Below, piece after piece: positions 47,301 through 57,868 of a DNA stretch of 64,000 bases. The stretch's first letter is position 1; each line of letters opens with the position of its first letter. Below the pieces are notes generated by a model. It saw nothing but the letters and a program-made list of their open reading frames with translations. It did no database searches and was not told the origin of the DNA. Both the position numbers and the translations under genes were made by a program. The stretch is from positions 13,968,001 to 14,032,000 of the forward strand of contig CM075655.1 of the NCBI GenBank assembly GCA_037953625.1, written 5' to 3'. This DNA is from Crotalaria pallida (taxonomy: Eukaryota > Streptophyta > Magnoliopsida > Fabales > Fabaceae).

Positions 47301-49271
47301 AGATTTATATGAAGAATTAGTCACTGTGATTGTCAATGTTTTGTATCTCATTAAATTAAAAGTAGGTGAACCATTGGTACAAAGAAGAATAAAGTTAATA
47401 TATCAGAAACAACAAGGACCAAGGACACCGATATTGAGAACACTAGATTTTAGAATTAGATTATAGCTTGTTTAATTGTTTGCATCTCGGATAACCACAA
47501 GCATGAACAAAACAGAAGAGGACACCTAAAATGATTTATGAAGTAAAGCTGAATCTGCTTGAAATATAATTAAAAATATTTGAATGAGTTACCAAAATCA
47601 CCTGATCAGCCTCCAAGCAGTCAACTGAATTGATGGGGCTTGCACTTGCATTCTTCGAGTCCCTCTCCGCAATTACAACCGAATCAATGGACGTAGGTGA
47701 CAAGGTTTCATCGATTCTAAGAACTTGTGGCTGATTTTCTAGTGTTTCCTTAACAGTGCAAGGTCTCAAAGAAGCAGCAGAGTGTGGATTTTCAACTGAC
47801 CTTGCTTCAAATGATCCCTGCATAACATTATTCTTGAATTTGTAAGCTTATTGTTATGTAGGTAAAGAATTTCCAGTTGGTAACAAATATGTTTTCTTAG
47901 ACACCTACTTACTGGGTCATAATTAGTTATCATTATAACCTTTTTTCTTTGTAAGAGAACTAGAATTTGTTTTGGATAAGACAAATTTTATTAAAGAGAA
48001 GAGGAAAAACCAGGAGTATAAGGAATACACCCAGCCCCATAAAGAAACAACATGTGAAGAAAATGAACAATACATGAATAATTCTGTTAGGAATTAAGCA
48101 CATGAGGAGAGCCCAACCCAAAAGACTAGTCTATTAGGTGGGAGAGCCTCATGGCTTAAGTACCACATTGAGTTTTCTAGACTACTCAATGTGGGACTCC
48201 TAACATTGCCGCCCCCTTTAAGGGCCAACGTTCACGACGGCTTTCACTCTATCGACACTGACCCGATGGTAGCCCTTTCTCTTTTGGCGGCTCCACTCAC
48301 CTATCAGTATTCGGTAATATACCTTAATCCAGCCTATAGGTAGCCCTTTCCGTGGTTCAACCTCTCAATGAAAGACAACAATTGTTAGGACTTAAGCACA
48401 TGAGGAGAGCTCAACCCAAAAGACTAGTCTATTAGGTGAGAGAGCCTCGTGGCTTAAGTACCACATTGAGTTTCCTAGACTACTCAACGTGGGACTCCTA
48501 ACAAATTCCAACCAACCCACATTGTTAACTCATACCAAAGAATTAAACAACTACTCCATCCCACTACAAAATACCAAATCATGACCAACCAGCATAAGTA
48601 CACAGCATAAATACACACACTATACTACGAGCAATAAGATAGAAGACTTCGGTAAAAGAACTAGAATTAAGACAACAATTACCTGGCTAAGTTTCATTAA
48701 GAAAGACCTCTTAAAATAACACAAATCCTTCAAAGTGAAAAATTAGACAAATCCCCAATCCAAATTTACCCAATATAGGTTTCTTTCTTAACATGCGTTC
48801 TAGGGCACACATTGGAAAAGCTCATAAATTAAAAGCTGGGAATTAGAATTAGAATTAGAAAGAAACCATTTGAGAGGGAGGTGGACAGTGGCGGTAGGTG
48901 GTGCCGTCGGCCTCGACAACCCAACCGGCTTCGCGGGCAAGAGCGGCGAGGACGTCGTTCATGTCAGCGCGGGCAGGGAGGGCGAAATTGCCGTACTGGC
49001 GGAGTCCGGTGAGCATGCGGCTGGTGATAGCACGGCGGTGGCGCTCACGGAGCTTGGTGCGCTCCTTCTCTTTCTCCCTCTCCTTCTTCCCCTTTCCGGC
49101 GGAGGTGTTGGCAGCAGCGGTGGCGGCGAAGCCCCGGGGACGGCGGGGGTTAGGGTGGGGTTGGGGTTGGGGTTGGATAGGGGGAGGAGGAGGAGATATG
49201 TAGTCGGAGCTGTGGTCGCTGTGAAGGTCCAGATCTTGTGACGGAATTACGACGTCGTCAATGTTATTCAT
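41305..49271 (-). CDS. BAM8: BZR1-domain beta-amylase, BAM8-like
   Basis: A nuclear protein joining a BES1/BZR1-type DNA-binding domain to a glycosyl hydrolase 14 barrel; relatives act as transcription factors of growth programmes linked to brassinosteroid. Ten exons (high to low): 48867-49271, 47602-47817, 46946-47026, 46552-46755, 45359-45553, 44855-45019, 44467-44727, 43082-43294, 41991-42207, 41305-41327. All are GT-AG and in frame, 659 aa, near the usual length of about 690. The basic BZR1 region (RTKLRERHRRAITSRMLTGL) is in exon 1. The barrel starts at YVPVYVKLP (about 226). Both catalytic glutamates of active amylases are kept: E401 (GASGELKYPS) and E595 (GENALPCYD). The flexible loop reads GGNDSTDAL instead of GGNVGD, putting Thr at the usual Asp, so starch hydrolysis is doubtful. 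The VDPEGIRQEL/GENA style favours BAM8 over BAM7. Introns hold a TRIM, a LINE fragment and a MITE. Confidence 0.93.
42340..42800 (-). mobile_element. non-LTR retrotransposon (RTE-type LINE) fragment
   Basis: In amylase intron 8. On the minus strand, broken frames encode the C-terminus of a plant LINE reverse transcriptase: YGTECW near 42630, MRMLCWM, then VEVAPIAEKMVECCLRWFG (about 42500) and GRRKIEATVRRVDQME. This tail is typical of plant RTE-like LINEs. Frameshifts and stops show it is dead. The 5' truncation is what LINE insertion normally gives. The fragment lies in the same orientation as the gene. Confidence 0.75.
43345..43614. mobile_element. MULE-like MITE in amylase intron 7
   Basis: The left end GTAAATGCTCATTTAAGTAC then CCCTCCTCC is the inverted counterpart of the right end GGAGGGGGCAGGGGGACTAA then AATGGGTGTTTAC. 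Both are followed inward by ATACAC.TGACATCAATT in inverted form. Arms are about 60 bp with roughly three-quarters identity. Flanks AGAATATA and CAGATATA are similar and could be a worn 8-9 bp duplication. Confidence 0.55.
46135..46470. mobile_element. possible solo LTR or LTR fragment in amylase intron 4
   Basis: The stretch from TGTGATAGGATCTGGTCC to TTCATTTCTCTCTTTTCA has a G-rich first half and a T-rich second half with poly-A-signal-like words near 46435, as in plant LTR 3' parts. I could not define matching ends or a target duplication. Confidence 0.3.
48085..48503 (-). mobile_element. TRIM 2 in amylase intron 1
   Basis: Two 121 bp terminal repeats, 48085-48205 and 48383-48503, with ends TGTTAGGA..TCCTAACA, differ at a handful of positions. 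An exact AATTC duplication flanks the pair (48080-48084, 48504-48508). On the minus strand a purine tract (AAAGGGGGCGGCAA) precedes the left repeat, so the element points leftward like the gene. The primer site beside the right repeat is not a standard tRNA-Met match. Internal region 177 bp with no coding capacity. The start of the LTR (TGTTAGGAGTCCCACATTGAG, minus strand) resembles TRIM 1 (TGTTGGAAGTCCCACATCG), so they are related families. Confidence 0.88.
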
Positions 49272-49689
49272 GGCGGTGCTGCTGTTTTATGATCACTTGT
49301 GTTTCCTTTCTTTATGCTGCCATGATGAGTAGTAGTATTCTTCCATCAACGCACTTACACACACCCCACTCATACACAGTATACTCTACCAAACTTAACT
49401 ATCTACATGCCTCTTTCTACGGGTACTTTTTGTTTTTCTTTTTGGGCTTTTTTTTATGTAAGAATGATTTATGGAAAAATTTAATCATAAATCTACATTA
49501 ATATTATTTTTTAAATTTTTTTCCTACACATTCTGAAAGAAAATATGGACTAAAAAAGAAGATAACAATAAATATTAAAAAATTATTAAAAATATGATGG
49601 CGAATGATGTCTATAAATACAACTTAAGAAAAATTGGTAAAAGAGAATCACAAGTTTTGAGGAATACACAATACCCAATAAATATATTA
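49272..49689 (-). promoter_or_regulatory. amylase gene promoter region
   Basis: About 420 bp between the start codon and a MITE, presumably the core promoter and 5' leader. No sure TATA box. The MITE beyond it would sit in the proximal promoter. Confidence 0.35.
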
Positions 49690-49993
49690 CTTCCTCCGGT
49701 CCAAAATATAAGCACCTTTTGACCAAAAGCTCTCCCTTTAAGAAAAGTAGGTTAAGTTAGTTATTTGTATTGGAATTGTAAATTTTAAGGGTATATTTAC
49801 CAATCTATCCTTTTGATTTTTAAATTTTTAATCCAAAATTATTTCTCACCCATTTTTAAATGACACTTTTTCCCACAAACATAGTTAATGAAGTATTAAA
49901 TAGGGTTAGTTTAGTAAAATTTTAGAAAAGGTACTTATATTTTGGACCAAAAAATTTTGGTCAAAATATGCTTATATTTTGGACTGGAGGAAG
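49690..49993. mobile_element. Stowaway-type MITE 9 upstream of the amylase gene
   Basis: 304 bp with TA on both sides (49688-49689, 49994-49995). Ends are CTTCCTCCGGTCCAAAATAT AAGCACC and the inverted match GCTTATATTTTGGACTGGAG GAAG. The subterminal arms extend further: CTTTTGACCAAAA on the left and TTTTGGTCAAAAT on the right. It is the best preserved MITE in the window and lies about 420 bp before the amylase start codon. Confidence 0.85.
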
Positions 49994-49995
49994 TA

Positions 49996-50520
49996 ACACA
50001 GAAATTGTGCACAACCAGCACAGCAAGTATACTCATTCAGTAAGGGAAAGCATATATGCAAAGGCTCTCACATAATATTCCCACAAAAATTGTGAATGAT
50101 ATAGCATTAACCACAGGTAAGAGAATCCCTCAAAAGCCAACTTGGTCACGATATCGAACGATAGTGAATTTGTTCCTATGCAAAAGCAACAATGCAAGCA
50201 TAAAACTAGAACTACGTTATCTTGAGAGCTAAGAAGGTTAAAGGGGTCTATATGATTAAGGTCTTTTACCTTTTTTTACTATACTAACAATTCCTTGCAG
50301 GTCCAATTTTTGTGGATCAAAACAATGCCGAATAAATTATGCTTGAAAATGAGAGTAAGGAATAACAATAAAATTAAAGGTCCATTTACGCTTCTGAAAT
50401 TTTTTCGGAGTCACTTTTAGTATTTGAAAAATTTAAAGACTCAAACTAGTCCTTTAAAATTTCAAGCGTCAGTTATTATAACGATATCATTATTGTAATA
50501 ATTGCCTTTGAAGAGAACAT
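49996..50520. other. intergenic, no gene seen
   Basis: AT-rich. A word resembling MULE-MITE arms (TTTACGCTTCTGAAATTTTT..AGTCACTTTTAGTATTTGAA) lies at about 50390-50440 without a partner arm. Confidence 0.35.
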
Positions 50521-51545
50521 TGTAATGAATTATCTATTTTTCTTTAAGTAATTGGAATACTACAATAATAAGGAAGTGTCTCCTTATATAGGAGATAGGA
50601 ATGGTTTATAACCATTCAACAAATATGGGGATAGAATAAAGGAGTTACAATAACCATTGAACAAGTAGTTTCAACTAGTTGATGGCAGAGAATGGGTTAA
50701 TAGAGCCACCCAACAATCTCCAATTTGGCTCGAATTCGACAAGTTTCTCATTGTCAAATGAAATCTCATAGGGCACTCAACTACTATAGAGACCAACAAG
50801 TTCTAAACAACATTGGAATTTAGTATCTGGAAGTGCTTTGGTAAGAGATATGCTGGATTCTCAGATGTGTGAATCTTTTGCACCACAACCTCACCAATAG
50901 TTTCAATATCTCTGATAAAATGATATTTCACATCAATGTGTTTGGTCTTGTGAAGATAATAACTATTCTTGGTCAAATAAATAACATTTTGGATATTACA
51001 AAACACAATAAAAACTTCATGTTTAAGACCAAATTCATTTACTAAACCTCGAAGCCAATAGGCTCCTTCACACCCTCCGTTGCTGACATATACTCTGCTT
51101 TAGTCATAGACGATGCAACAGTAGATTGAAGTGTAGCTTTATAACTGATAGCACCATTATCGAAATTAAATATATAACTAAAAAGAGATCTTATTTAATC
51201 AAGATCACCACCATAATCTTACAACAAAACCTACAACATCATTAGTTGTAGCCTTGCTTCTATCAAATAACAAGCTGATATCTGAAGTACCTTTTAAGAA
51301 TCGGAGAGTCCATTTGACAACACTTCAATGATTCTTTCCAGGATTATGCAAAGGCTTGAAGATAATTTGAAATGTGAAGCTAGTGGAGTAGAAACAGGTT
51401 TGTGTTCACTCATATTAAACATATCAAGCACTCTCTCAATATATTTATGTTGAGATAAGACCAATTTACCAACCTAACGCGCATTATGAATCTTCATACC
51501 AAGAATTTTCTTAGTTGCACCTAATTCGTTGGTCTAAAACTCATT
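50521..51545 (-). pseudogene. decayed Ty1/copia retrotransposon, 3' part
   Basis: On the minus strand, broken frames show the end of a copia reverse transcriptase and RNase H: KLVLSQHKYIERVLDMFNM near 51440, YKATLQSTVASSMTKAEYMS near 51110, and VKEPIGFE. Stops and frameshifts are frequent. About 50521-50716 looks like its 3' LTR (minus: TGTTGGGTGGCTCTATTAAC, with TATATAAGGAG as TATA and an end near 50521). The 5' part is absent and the right boundary is approximate. Confidence 0.75.
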
Positions 51546-51972
51546 ACTAAGTTGAGTTTTTAATTTTTGGGAGATTTTATTAACACCTTGTATATTGTTA
51601 CTTGTTCACTCTCTAGCAAGTATACTAGATCAGATAGTAATATAGTCGATTAAGACCAGATATCGTTCCCACAGGGACTCAGAATTGTTTAATCTATTCC
51701 TACCTAAGGAAAAATCAAGAATAAAATTTATTAAAAAGATAAAATCTAGAATTAAATAAATAAATTAAAAGAGAAATTGAACTACTGAAAAATAAAATAA
51801 AATAAATTTATAATGAGAAAAACTTGGTTAGGAACTTAGTTTCATTGTATATTCATTCATTTATTATAAATCTATATTTTTCATTTAAATCATGAATAAA
51901 TTCAGAAAATAGTAATTCCTAGATTCCTCTCATGAAATTACTGTTTATTATTCAACTTGATAAATCCTAATT
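51546..51972. mobile_element. unclassified LTR-type repeat, left part (host of the MULE)
   Basis: It contains CTCTCTAGCAAGTATACTAG and ATCGTTCCCACAGGGACTC, words common in terminal regions of large plant Ty3/gypsy elements. The sequence is continuous with that at 61235-64000 once the MULE is removed, since one copy of ATCCTAATT abuts each side. The clade (perhaps Ogre/Tat or Athila) is a guess from style. Confidence 0.45.
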
Positions 51973-52174
51973 GGCTAAACTGCATAATTGGTCCCTTACC
52001 TTATTTATTAGTTTCAAATTGGTCCCTTTCCTTTTTTTTTGTTTCAAATTGGTCCCATACGTAGGTAAACGTTTGCGCCGTTAGTCCCAAACGTTAAAAT
52101 TGTCATACGCCGTCTAATTTTATCCTATGTGTCTGTTAGATGTACAGCTGGTGTCTCCAACGTGGCTCTCTCTC
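51973..52174. repeat. left terminal inverted repeat of the MULE
   Basis: 202 bp, about 96% like the right copy by eye. It ends in the CT-rich run just before 52175. The outer 20 bases are identical in both copies. It presumably binds the transposase and drives the zinc-finger gene starting about 95 bp further in. Confidence 0.93.
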
Positions 52175-52269
52175 CCTCTCCACGTATTCTTCTTCTTCTT
52201 CTTCCATAGAAGAGGAAGAATCGGAAGAACCCTAAAATTACTTCCACCCCAAATCAAAGTGCAGGGTCC

Positions 52270-52857
52270 ATGGCATCTAGCAATTACTGTTGTAATTCCA
52301 CCCCAAATCATAGTGCGAGCATGGATTCGCATGGTTCTTCTTTCTATTGCAGCAAAGAGGCTCTCTTCTGTCATTGCAATGTGAAGGGTGTTGTTCGCAC
52401 TGCACGCACAGTCGATCACTATGGCTTAAAATTTTGGGGATGTCGGTTCTACAAGGTATGGGGTCTGTTACACTGAGTTGTTTTCCCCTTCTATTACTAT
52501 GAATTGTATTTGTTCCTTCAATCCTCTTTTATTAGGCAGAAAGGTGTGAAGGATTCAGGATGTGGCTTTTTTCAGTGGGTGGATGCTGATGAAAGTGAGA
52601 AGGGTGAAGTGGTAATGAAGCAAGAAAGGAAGATTTATGAAAGTGAGAAGGAAGAAGTGATAATGCAGCAACAAAGCAGAATTTTTGAAAGTGAGAAGCA
52701 TGAACTGATAATGCAGCAAGAAAGGAAGATTTGTGAGTTCACATCAGAACTTAAAGCAATTCATGATGAACTCAAGGAAATTAGAAGAACCTTGAAATTG
52801 TTGAAATTCATTTTAATTGTGTTGTTTCTGTTTAGCTTATTCATTTTATGGAAGTAA
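52270..52857 (+). CDS. GRF zinc-finger, coiled-coil, membrane-tail protein in the MULE
   Basis: Two exons, 52270-52455 and 52540-52857, joined by an 84 bp GT-AG intron inside the zinc finger, give 167 aa. The acceptor that keeps the frame is GGCAG/AAAGGTG; the one eight bases upstream would shift it. Residues about 33-85 form a GRF-type zinc finger, C-H-C then TARTVDHYGLKFWGCRFYK and CGFFQWVDADE, a fold that binds single-stranded nucleic acid in some proteins. Next come three imperfect heptad-rich repeats (ESEKEEVIMQQQSRIFESEK style), likely a coiled coil. It ends in a hydrophobic segment (LLKFILIVLFLFSLFILW), a possible tail anchor. The open frame is intact, unlike the transposase. It may be a captured host gene or a true MULE gene. 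Function unknown. Confidence 0.78.
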
Positions 52858-54119
52858 AGGGTTATGGAATTAAGAAGTTATGGAGCAGGTTATGGAATTA
52901 GGGGGTTAGGGAAGTAAGGGTTTATGGATTTGTAGTGTATTATGCAGTATGTAATGTTTATGCAGTACCAAGTGAAATGAAGTACCAAGTAGATTTTTAG
53001 TGTATTATGCAGTGATTTTTTTTAGTGTATTATGCAGTATCTATCAGCACATAGTACAAATTTACATTTTTGTACCAAATTTCAATAACTTATTACATAA
53101 ATGCACTTGCAATACCAAATTTGCAAAGTTAAATAAAATTGCAACCTGTACTGAATTTGCAAAGATATGAAGAACAATCAGAGATACTAATAACTTTCCA
53201 AAGCTAATAAATTAAGGCCAAATTCCATACATAAATAAGCACTTATAAGTGCATAATTCATCTGTCATAATCAAAAGTGCATGCAAGTCCCTTTAAGGAC
53301 ATACAAGTCTTGCCCTTTAACAAAAGTGCATGCATACTACATCCATACTACTTTAAACAAGTCTTGCCTTAATTACTTCAATCCTGACATGCTAAACAAG
53401 TCAATCAGGTACAGCCAAAACATAAAGGCTATCATATCGCCAAAACAGGAACAACAAAAACAGAAACAAAACTACACTATTTCATCTACTTCCATGGCCT
53501 TCTTGGAATCAGCTTTGGAGGTCTTGCTCCATGTTGAGTGCTTTGAAGTCTTGGTTCAGTGGTACTACTTGTGGCTTGAGTGTTACTTCTTGTAGTGATG
53601 TTGGATGCAGATTGTGTAGCAGTCTTTGGTGCAGCCTTGTTGTTTGCCTTGATTGCATCTTGACTACCACTTTTTGTTGTAACCTTGCTATCCTTGGTTC
53701 TTGCTCCTTGTACATTCTTTGAAACTGCACTTTGAGTAGTTTTTGTAGCCTAACTTCCTTGATGTGCAGTGGTAGCCTTGGTCCTCTCTCCATCTACGTT
53801 GTCAGTATATGATAAAGTTAATAAAGCATATCATAATAGGTGAAGTAAATGTTCAATACCATAATATGTAAGCATTAGTGAATATGACCTGATTTTCTTG
53901 CTACTGCTGTTTTTGTAGCTTTTGATCCATGTGTAGCTTGACTTCCCTTTGTAGTTTGTGTAGTTTGAGAGGCTTCAAAAATTAAACAGAAAACATGAAT
54001 TATTATGGACTTATCTGAAATAAGTGAACAACAATTTTAAAAGTTAAGGGACTTATAATTGAGTTAGGTCCTTCTCCACTTTTTTTTAGTAGAACTCCTG
54101 GTCACCCTAGCAGGACTTG

Positions 54120-54320
54120 GGATTTCAGATTGGCCTTGCGTCTGAGGTTGGAATTGGGATTGAATTTGGGGCTGTGATTGGGATTGGGATTGGGATTGGG
54201 ACTGGTTTGGAGCTTGGGACTGAGTTTGGGGTTGTGATTGAGATTGGGTTTGGGATTGGGGCTGGTTTGGAGCTTGGGCCTGTGTTTGGGGCTGTGATTG
54301 GGATTGGGCTTGGTTTTCAG
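54120..54320 (-). repeat. low-complexity tail repeat of the transposase
   Basis: About 200 bp of tandem hexamer-like units (CCCAAT/CCCAAA types on the minus strand) encoding a QSQPQTQ-rich tail. The repeats are prone to slippage and give long open frames on both strands that are not genes. Confidence 0.75.
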
Positions 54321-56551
54321 TAGATTCAGGAGGAGGAGGCACTGGACATCTAAGTATGTTGTGTCCATACTGTTTGCATCTCCTACACTTGCCCTTCTAC
54401 CCTTTCTTGGATACTCTTGTTCCATCATTTTGCAACCCACTTGCTTCCTTCCTCCTTGACTTTTTGGGCCTTCTAGGGGCCCTTCTTAGTGGTGGAGGTA
54501 GAATTTCAGAATTCTCATGAATTTCCCATAGGTTACTTCCATTGACAGGGAATATTATGGGCGCATAACATGCCTCATAATTCTCTTTCCTGTAGTACAC
54601 AGGTATGTAATCTTCTGGATTTAGTTGCATCTCATTCATGCAAGTAATTGCATGAACACAAGGGATCCCTGTTAGTTTCCATTTTCTGCAACTACAATCT
54701 CTTTCTTGAAGATGCACGGTATGTTGCTCTGCTAAGTCTTGTGTATGCCTAACTTCAAAAAGATTATCACCAAACATTCTACCAAACAATTAAGAAAGTT
54801 AATTACAGTTGACAAACAAAAACAGAGCAAAACAAAAGCAGCAGATAAAATTGAGTTACCTACCTAACCATCCACCACCTAGTTAATTCGGATTTTGTTT
54901 CCAACCTCTTCTTAATCCTAGGCAGAACACTAGTTTTATATGCTTGGATTCTCTTTCTGTTTGATGTCCATCTTTCCATCAAATATACTCTGATCTCTTC
55001 TAACATTGTGATTATAGGTTTCTGCCTAGCATTGAGGATGACACTATTGAAAGTCTCAGACATATTATTCACTACAACATCGCATTTTGGTTTGAAATCA
55101 AAAATAGCTTTTGCTCCAATGTCTTGGAGAGGTCCTGATAAGATGCTTGTAAGCTTCCAAGTTATCATTCTTCATCTCATTCATTACTTTCAACCAAGCT
55201 CTTGGATATGTGCTTTTGGCTGCCTTCCACAATTGCTCTTTAAGCTTTTTCCCAGGATACACTTTCCTAAAATTGTTATAAAAATGGCGCACACAGTACC
55301 TATGACTAACTCCAGGCAACAATTCTTCTAAAGCAGGAAGTAATCCCTGAATGAAAAATTCAAAATCTAGAATTACAAACCCACTGATACCAACTATTAA
55401 AAATCTTGTAGTCCTCCATGCTTCTTGGCATTTTGAATAGGGGATAGCTCTGTCTCACTCCATCATCAGAATCATCACCACTTTGCAGTTCCTCAGACAT
55501 GTATTCTTCCTCAGATAAACCATGAAACCCTGGAGGAACTTCATCATCACCTCTAATGAAATGCAGGGAATCATCCCCTTGTTGATCTTCTGCCTCCTCT
55601 CCTCTTAAATCAGCTGCAACATCAACTCTTGATGGTCTTCCACGCTTTCGTTTAGGTTGACCATTACCATTATCATTTTTTCTCTTTCTACCAGGTTGAC
55701 CATTACCATTATCCATCTACTGCAGGTTCAGGTTGAGCAGCTGAATGTCCTCCAATGCTTGCATCAGCTGTTGGATAAGTACCTTGAGGAGCAGGCTCAT
55801 ATATAGGGAAGTATCCCTCATCCCCCACCTCATCATCAGAATCATCAAACGTAATGTCTTGCGCACTATCTTCACTGATTTCACTTTGGTTGCCATCTTC
55901 ATGTTCATTCATAGTCTCATACTCCTTTTCTGGTACACCCTGGGAAAATTCAGCATTATCAGGTGCTCCTTGTGGAATTTGTGCATCATCTTCAACTCCT
56001 TTGTGTTGCACATCATGATCATCTGTGCTTGGTGGTGGAGCAACTGTCTCGAGCACTTTGGGTTGTGAGATTCGATGAGTTATATACATCTTCACCTTTC
56101 CACACTTTTTGGCCAAATCCACCATTTCTCATGCACCTTCATCATCACGTAGTTTGTAACAGCCCGATTTTCGAAGACCAAAACAACTAACTTTTATTTA
56201 TTAATGTTACAAAATGAGGCCAAATTTTTGGGAAATTTTTTTTTTGTAAAACATTGTTGAAGGGTTTGAAAGCGTTCTTGAAAATTTATTAATATCCTTC
56301 AACCTTCCCTTTCGAAAACCGAGTTGTTACTTGAAACCACAACTCACTTACCTTGTTTTCCGAAAACGTTTGATTAAGAAAACAGTTTGATTTCAACTTA
56401 AGTAACTTCATTTATTTCTTCAAAAGAACTTAAAACTTGTTTCACAAAAGTATTCTCACGTTCCATAAAAGTCGGGCATGCTTCAGAATAATTGAAGTAC
56501 AACGATAGTTCATCACTTAGGTAATCCTGAATACACAACACAAGCAACAAC

Positions 56552-56962
56552 TTAATCTAATTCTACTGCTGGCTCCCTCTTCTTATCAAAGATGTTTGGT
56601 TCCAGCTTCTTCTTCTTCTTTGCGGGTGCCTTTGTTCCAGAGGATGATGCAACCGCGTTCTTTGGCTCTCTTTCGGAAATCGGTTTAAGTTCCACTCCGA
56701 ATAGCTTCACTGAGTTCTCCTTCCCTTGATTCCAAGGCGGCGGTTCGGAGCCGTGACACATATAGGATACGCTTCCCAAACACAAACTAGGTGTAGATCC
56801 ACCCAACTTATGTTCCGGGTCTTCGATCACCAACTGAGCACATCCCGACCATGCCCATCCTCGACGTATAGCTTTCCATCCGCGTCCCTTATGAGGCCAA
56901 GTAACGATCTCCAAACGACGATCCATCTGCTCGTTGGGATACCAGCGACACCGATGTACCAA
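56552..56962 (-). CDS. LTR-embedded small ORF with DPEH(R/K)LxG motif, copy 2
   Basis: A 136-codon frame that also stays open upstream of its first ATG. Its core has NEQMDRR, TWPHKGRGWKA, GWAW and DPEHKLGG, matching copy 1 at 16937-17218 residue for residue at key positions, and starts after a Trp (WYPNEQM) that aligns with Trp-stop in copy 1. The tail is different: a Lys-rich segment (KAPAKKKKKLEPN). I do not know the domain. Conservation of the peptide while flanking DNA drifted suggests it was translated in the ancestral elements. Confidence 0.5.
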   Translation of the reverse strand: MVHRCRWYPNEQMDRRLEIVTWPHKGRGWKAIRRGWAWSGCAQLVIEDPEHKLGGSTPSLCLGSVSYMCHGSEPPPWNQGKENSVKLFGVELKPISEREPKNAVASSSGTKAPAKKKKKLEPNIFDKKREPAVELD

Positions 56963-57601
56963 CGAACAGGAGAGTAAGCGATCCGGACGCGTAGCGTCGA
57001 CGGTGTGGAATTACGGTAGGCAAAATAATAGGACAACACACACATACAACATACACACAGTACACACAAGATAACAAGTGGACATTTCATCATCATTATC
57101 ACATTCCACATAAAAACTTCGTTCTAAATCATGTAAAAACATGAAAAGCACGTCCACCAATCTTCTGGACAGCAAAGTAATCTTACAAAATTACGTTGAT
57201 AAAATGTCCAAGGATATTGCAAAAACATTTCTTTAATTAAAATAACTCTTTAGCTTAAAATCCACACTTTACAAATTCATGTTTTCATCACAAAACAATT
57301 TAGGACAGCCAAGCATACATCATGACATTCAAGCAAATCATACCACATACAAGTGCAAATATCATTTAGGAAGGTAAGTACTCCTAAATCAAACAAAATC
57401 AGGTTTCAAACCAAATACATCAACATTTATTTCCATGTACACTTTATTCAAGTGATTAAGCTCTCTAAACCTATTTAAATTACTTAACCGAAATAAAACA
57501 AGGAAATAAATCAAACATCACAATTTAAATTACATGAATCAATGGGTTTTATTTAAGCATTTAGATCCCGCTTTCTTTTAATTCTAACCGAAACACATAG
57601 G

Positions 57602-57610
<9 letters not shown>

Positions 57611-57634
<24 letters not shown>
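57611..57634. repeat. (AC)n-(AT)n microsatellite
   Basis: A short AC run merging into about ten AT units, inside the solo LTR. Confidence 0.85.
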
Positions 57635-57837
57635 TCATTCAAACAGAACACTACTCACACATATATTCATTTCATAGTTAATTTAATTTACTTATTTTCT
57701 TCATTGCTAAGTATAGGACTGAATAGGAAACACAGATTCACCATACAGGTCCAAACGATTTATTTTAGTCTAGTTCCTTAAAATATGTTTATTTTTATTT
57801 CTTAAACCATGTCATTGAAAAAGATATCCCAGGCTAG

Positions 57838-57868
57838 CTAATATATATATATATATATATATATATAA
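57838..57868. repeat. (AT)n microsatellite
   Basis: About fourteen AT units inside the solo LTR. Confidence 0.9.

Noticed and set aside
49140..49180. Telomere-like GGGTTAGGG / GGGGTTGG run
   Set aside because: It encodes the Pro/Gln-rich linker of the amylase N-terminus, is irregular and short, and does not match the plant telomere repeat TTTAGGG.
48870..49241. Long GC-rich plus-strand frames opposite amylase exon 1
   Set aside because: Shadows of the GC-rich coding exon; no start context, splice sites or motifs of their own.
54102..54440. Three overlapping long frames in the NPNP/QSQP repeat
   Set aside because: All derive from one low-complexity repeat. Only the frame carrying the CCHC knuckle belongs to the transposase.
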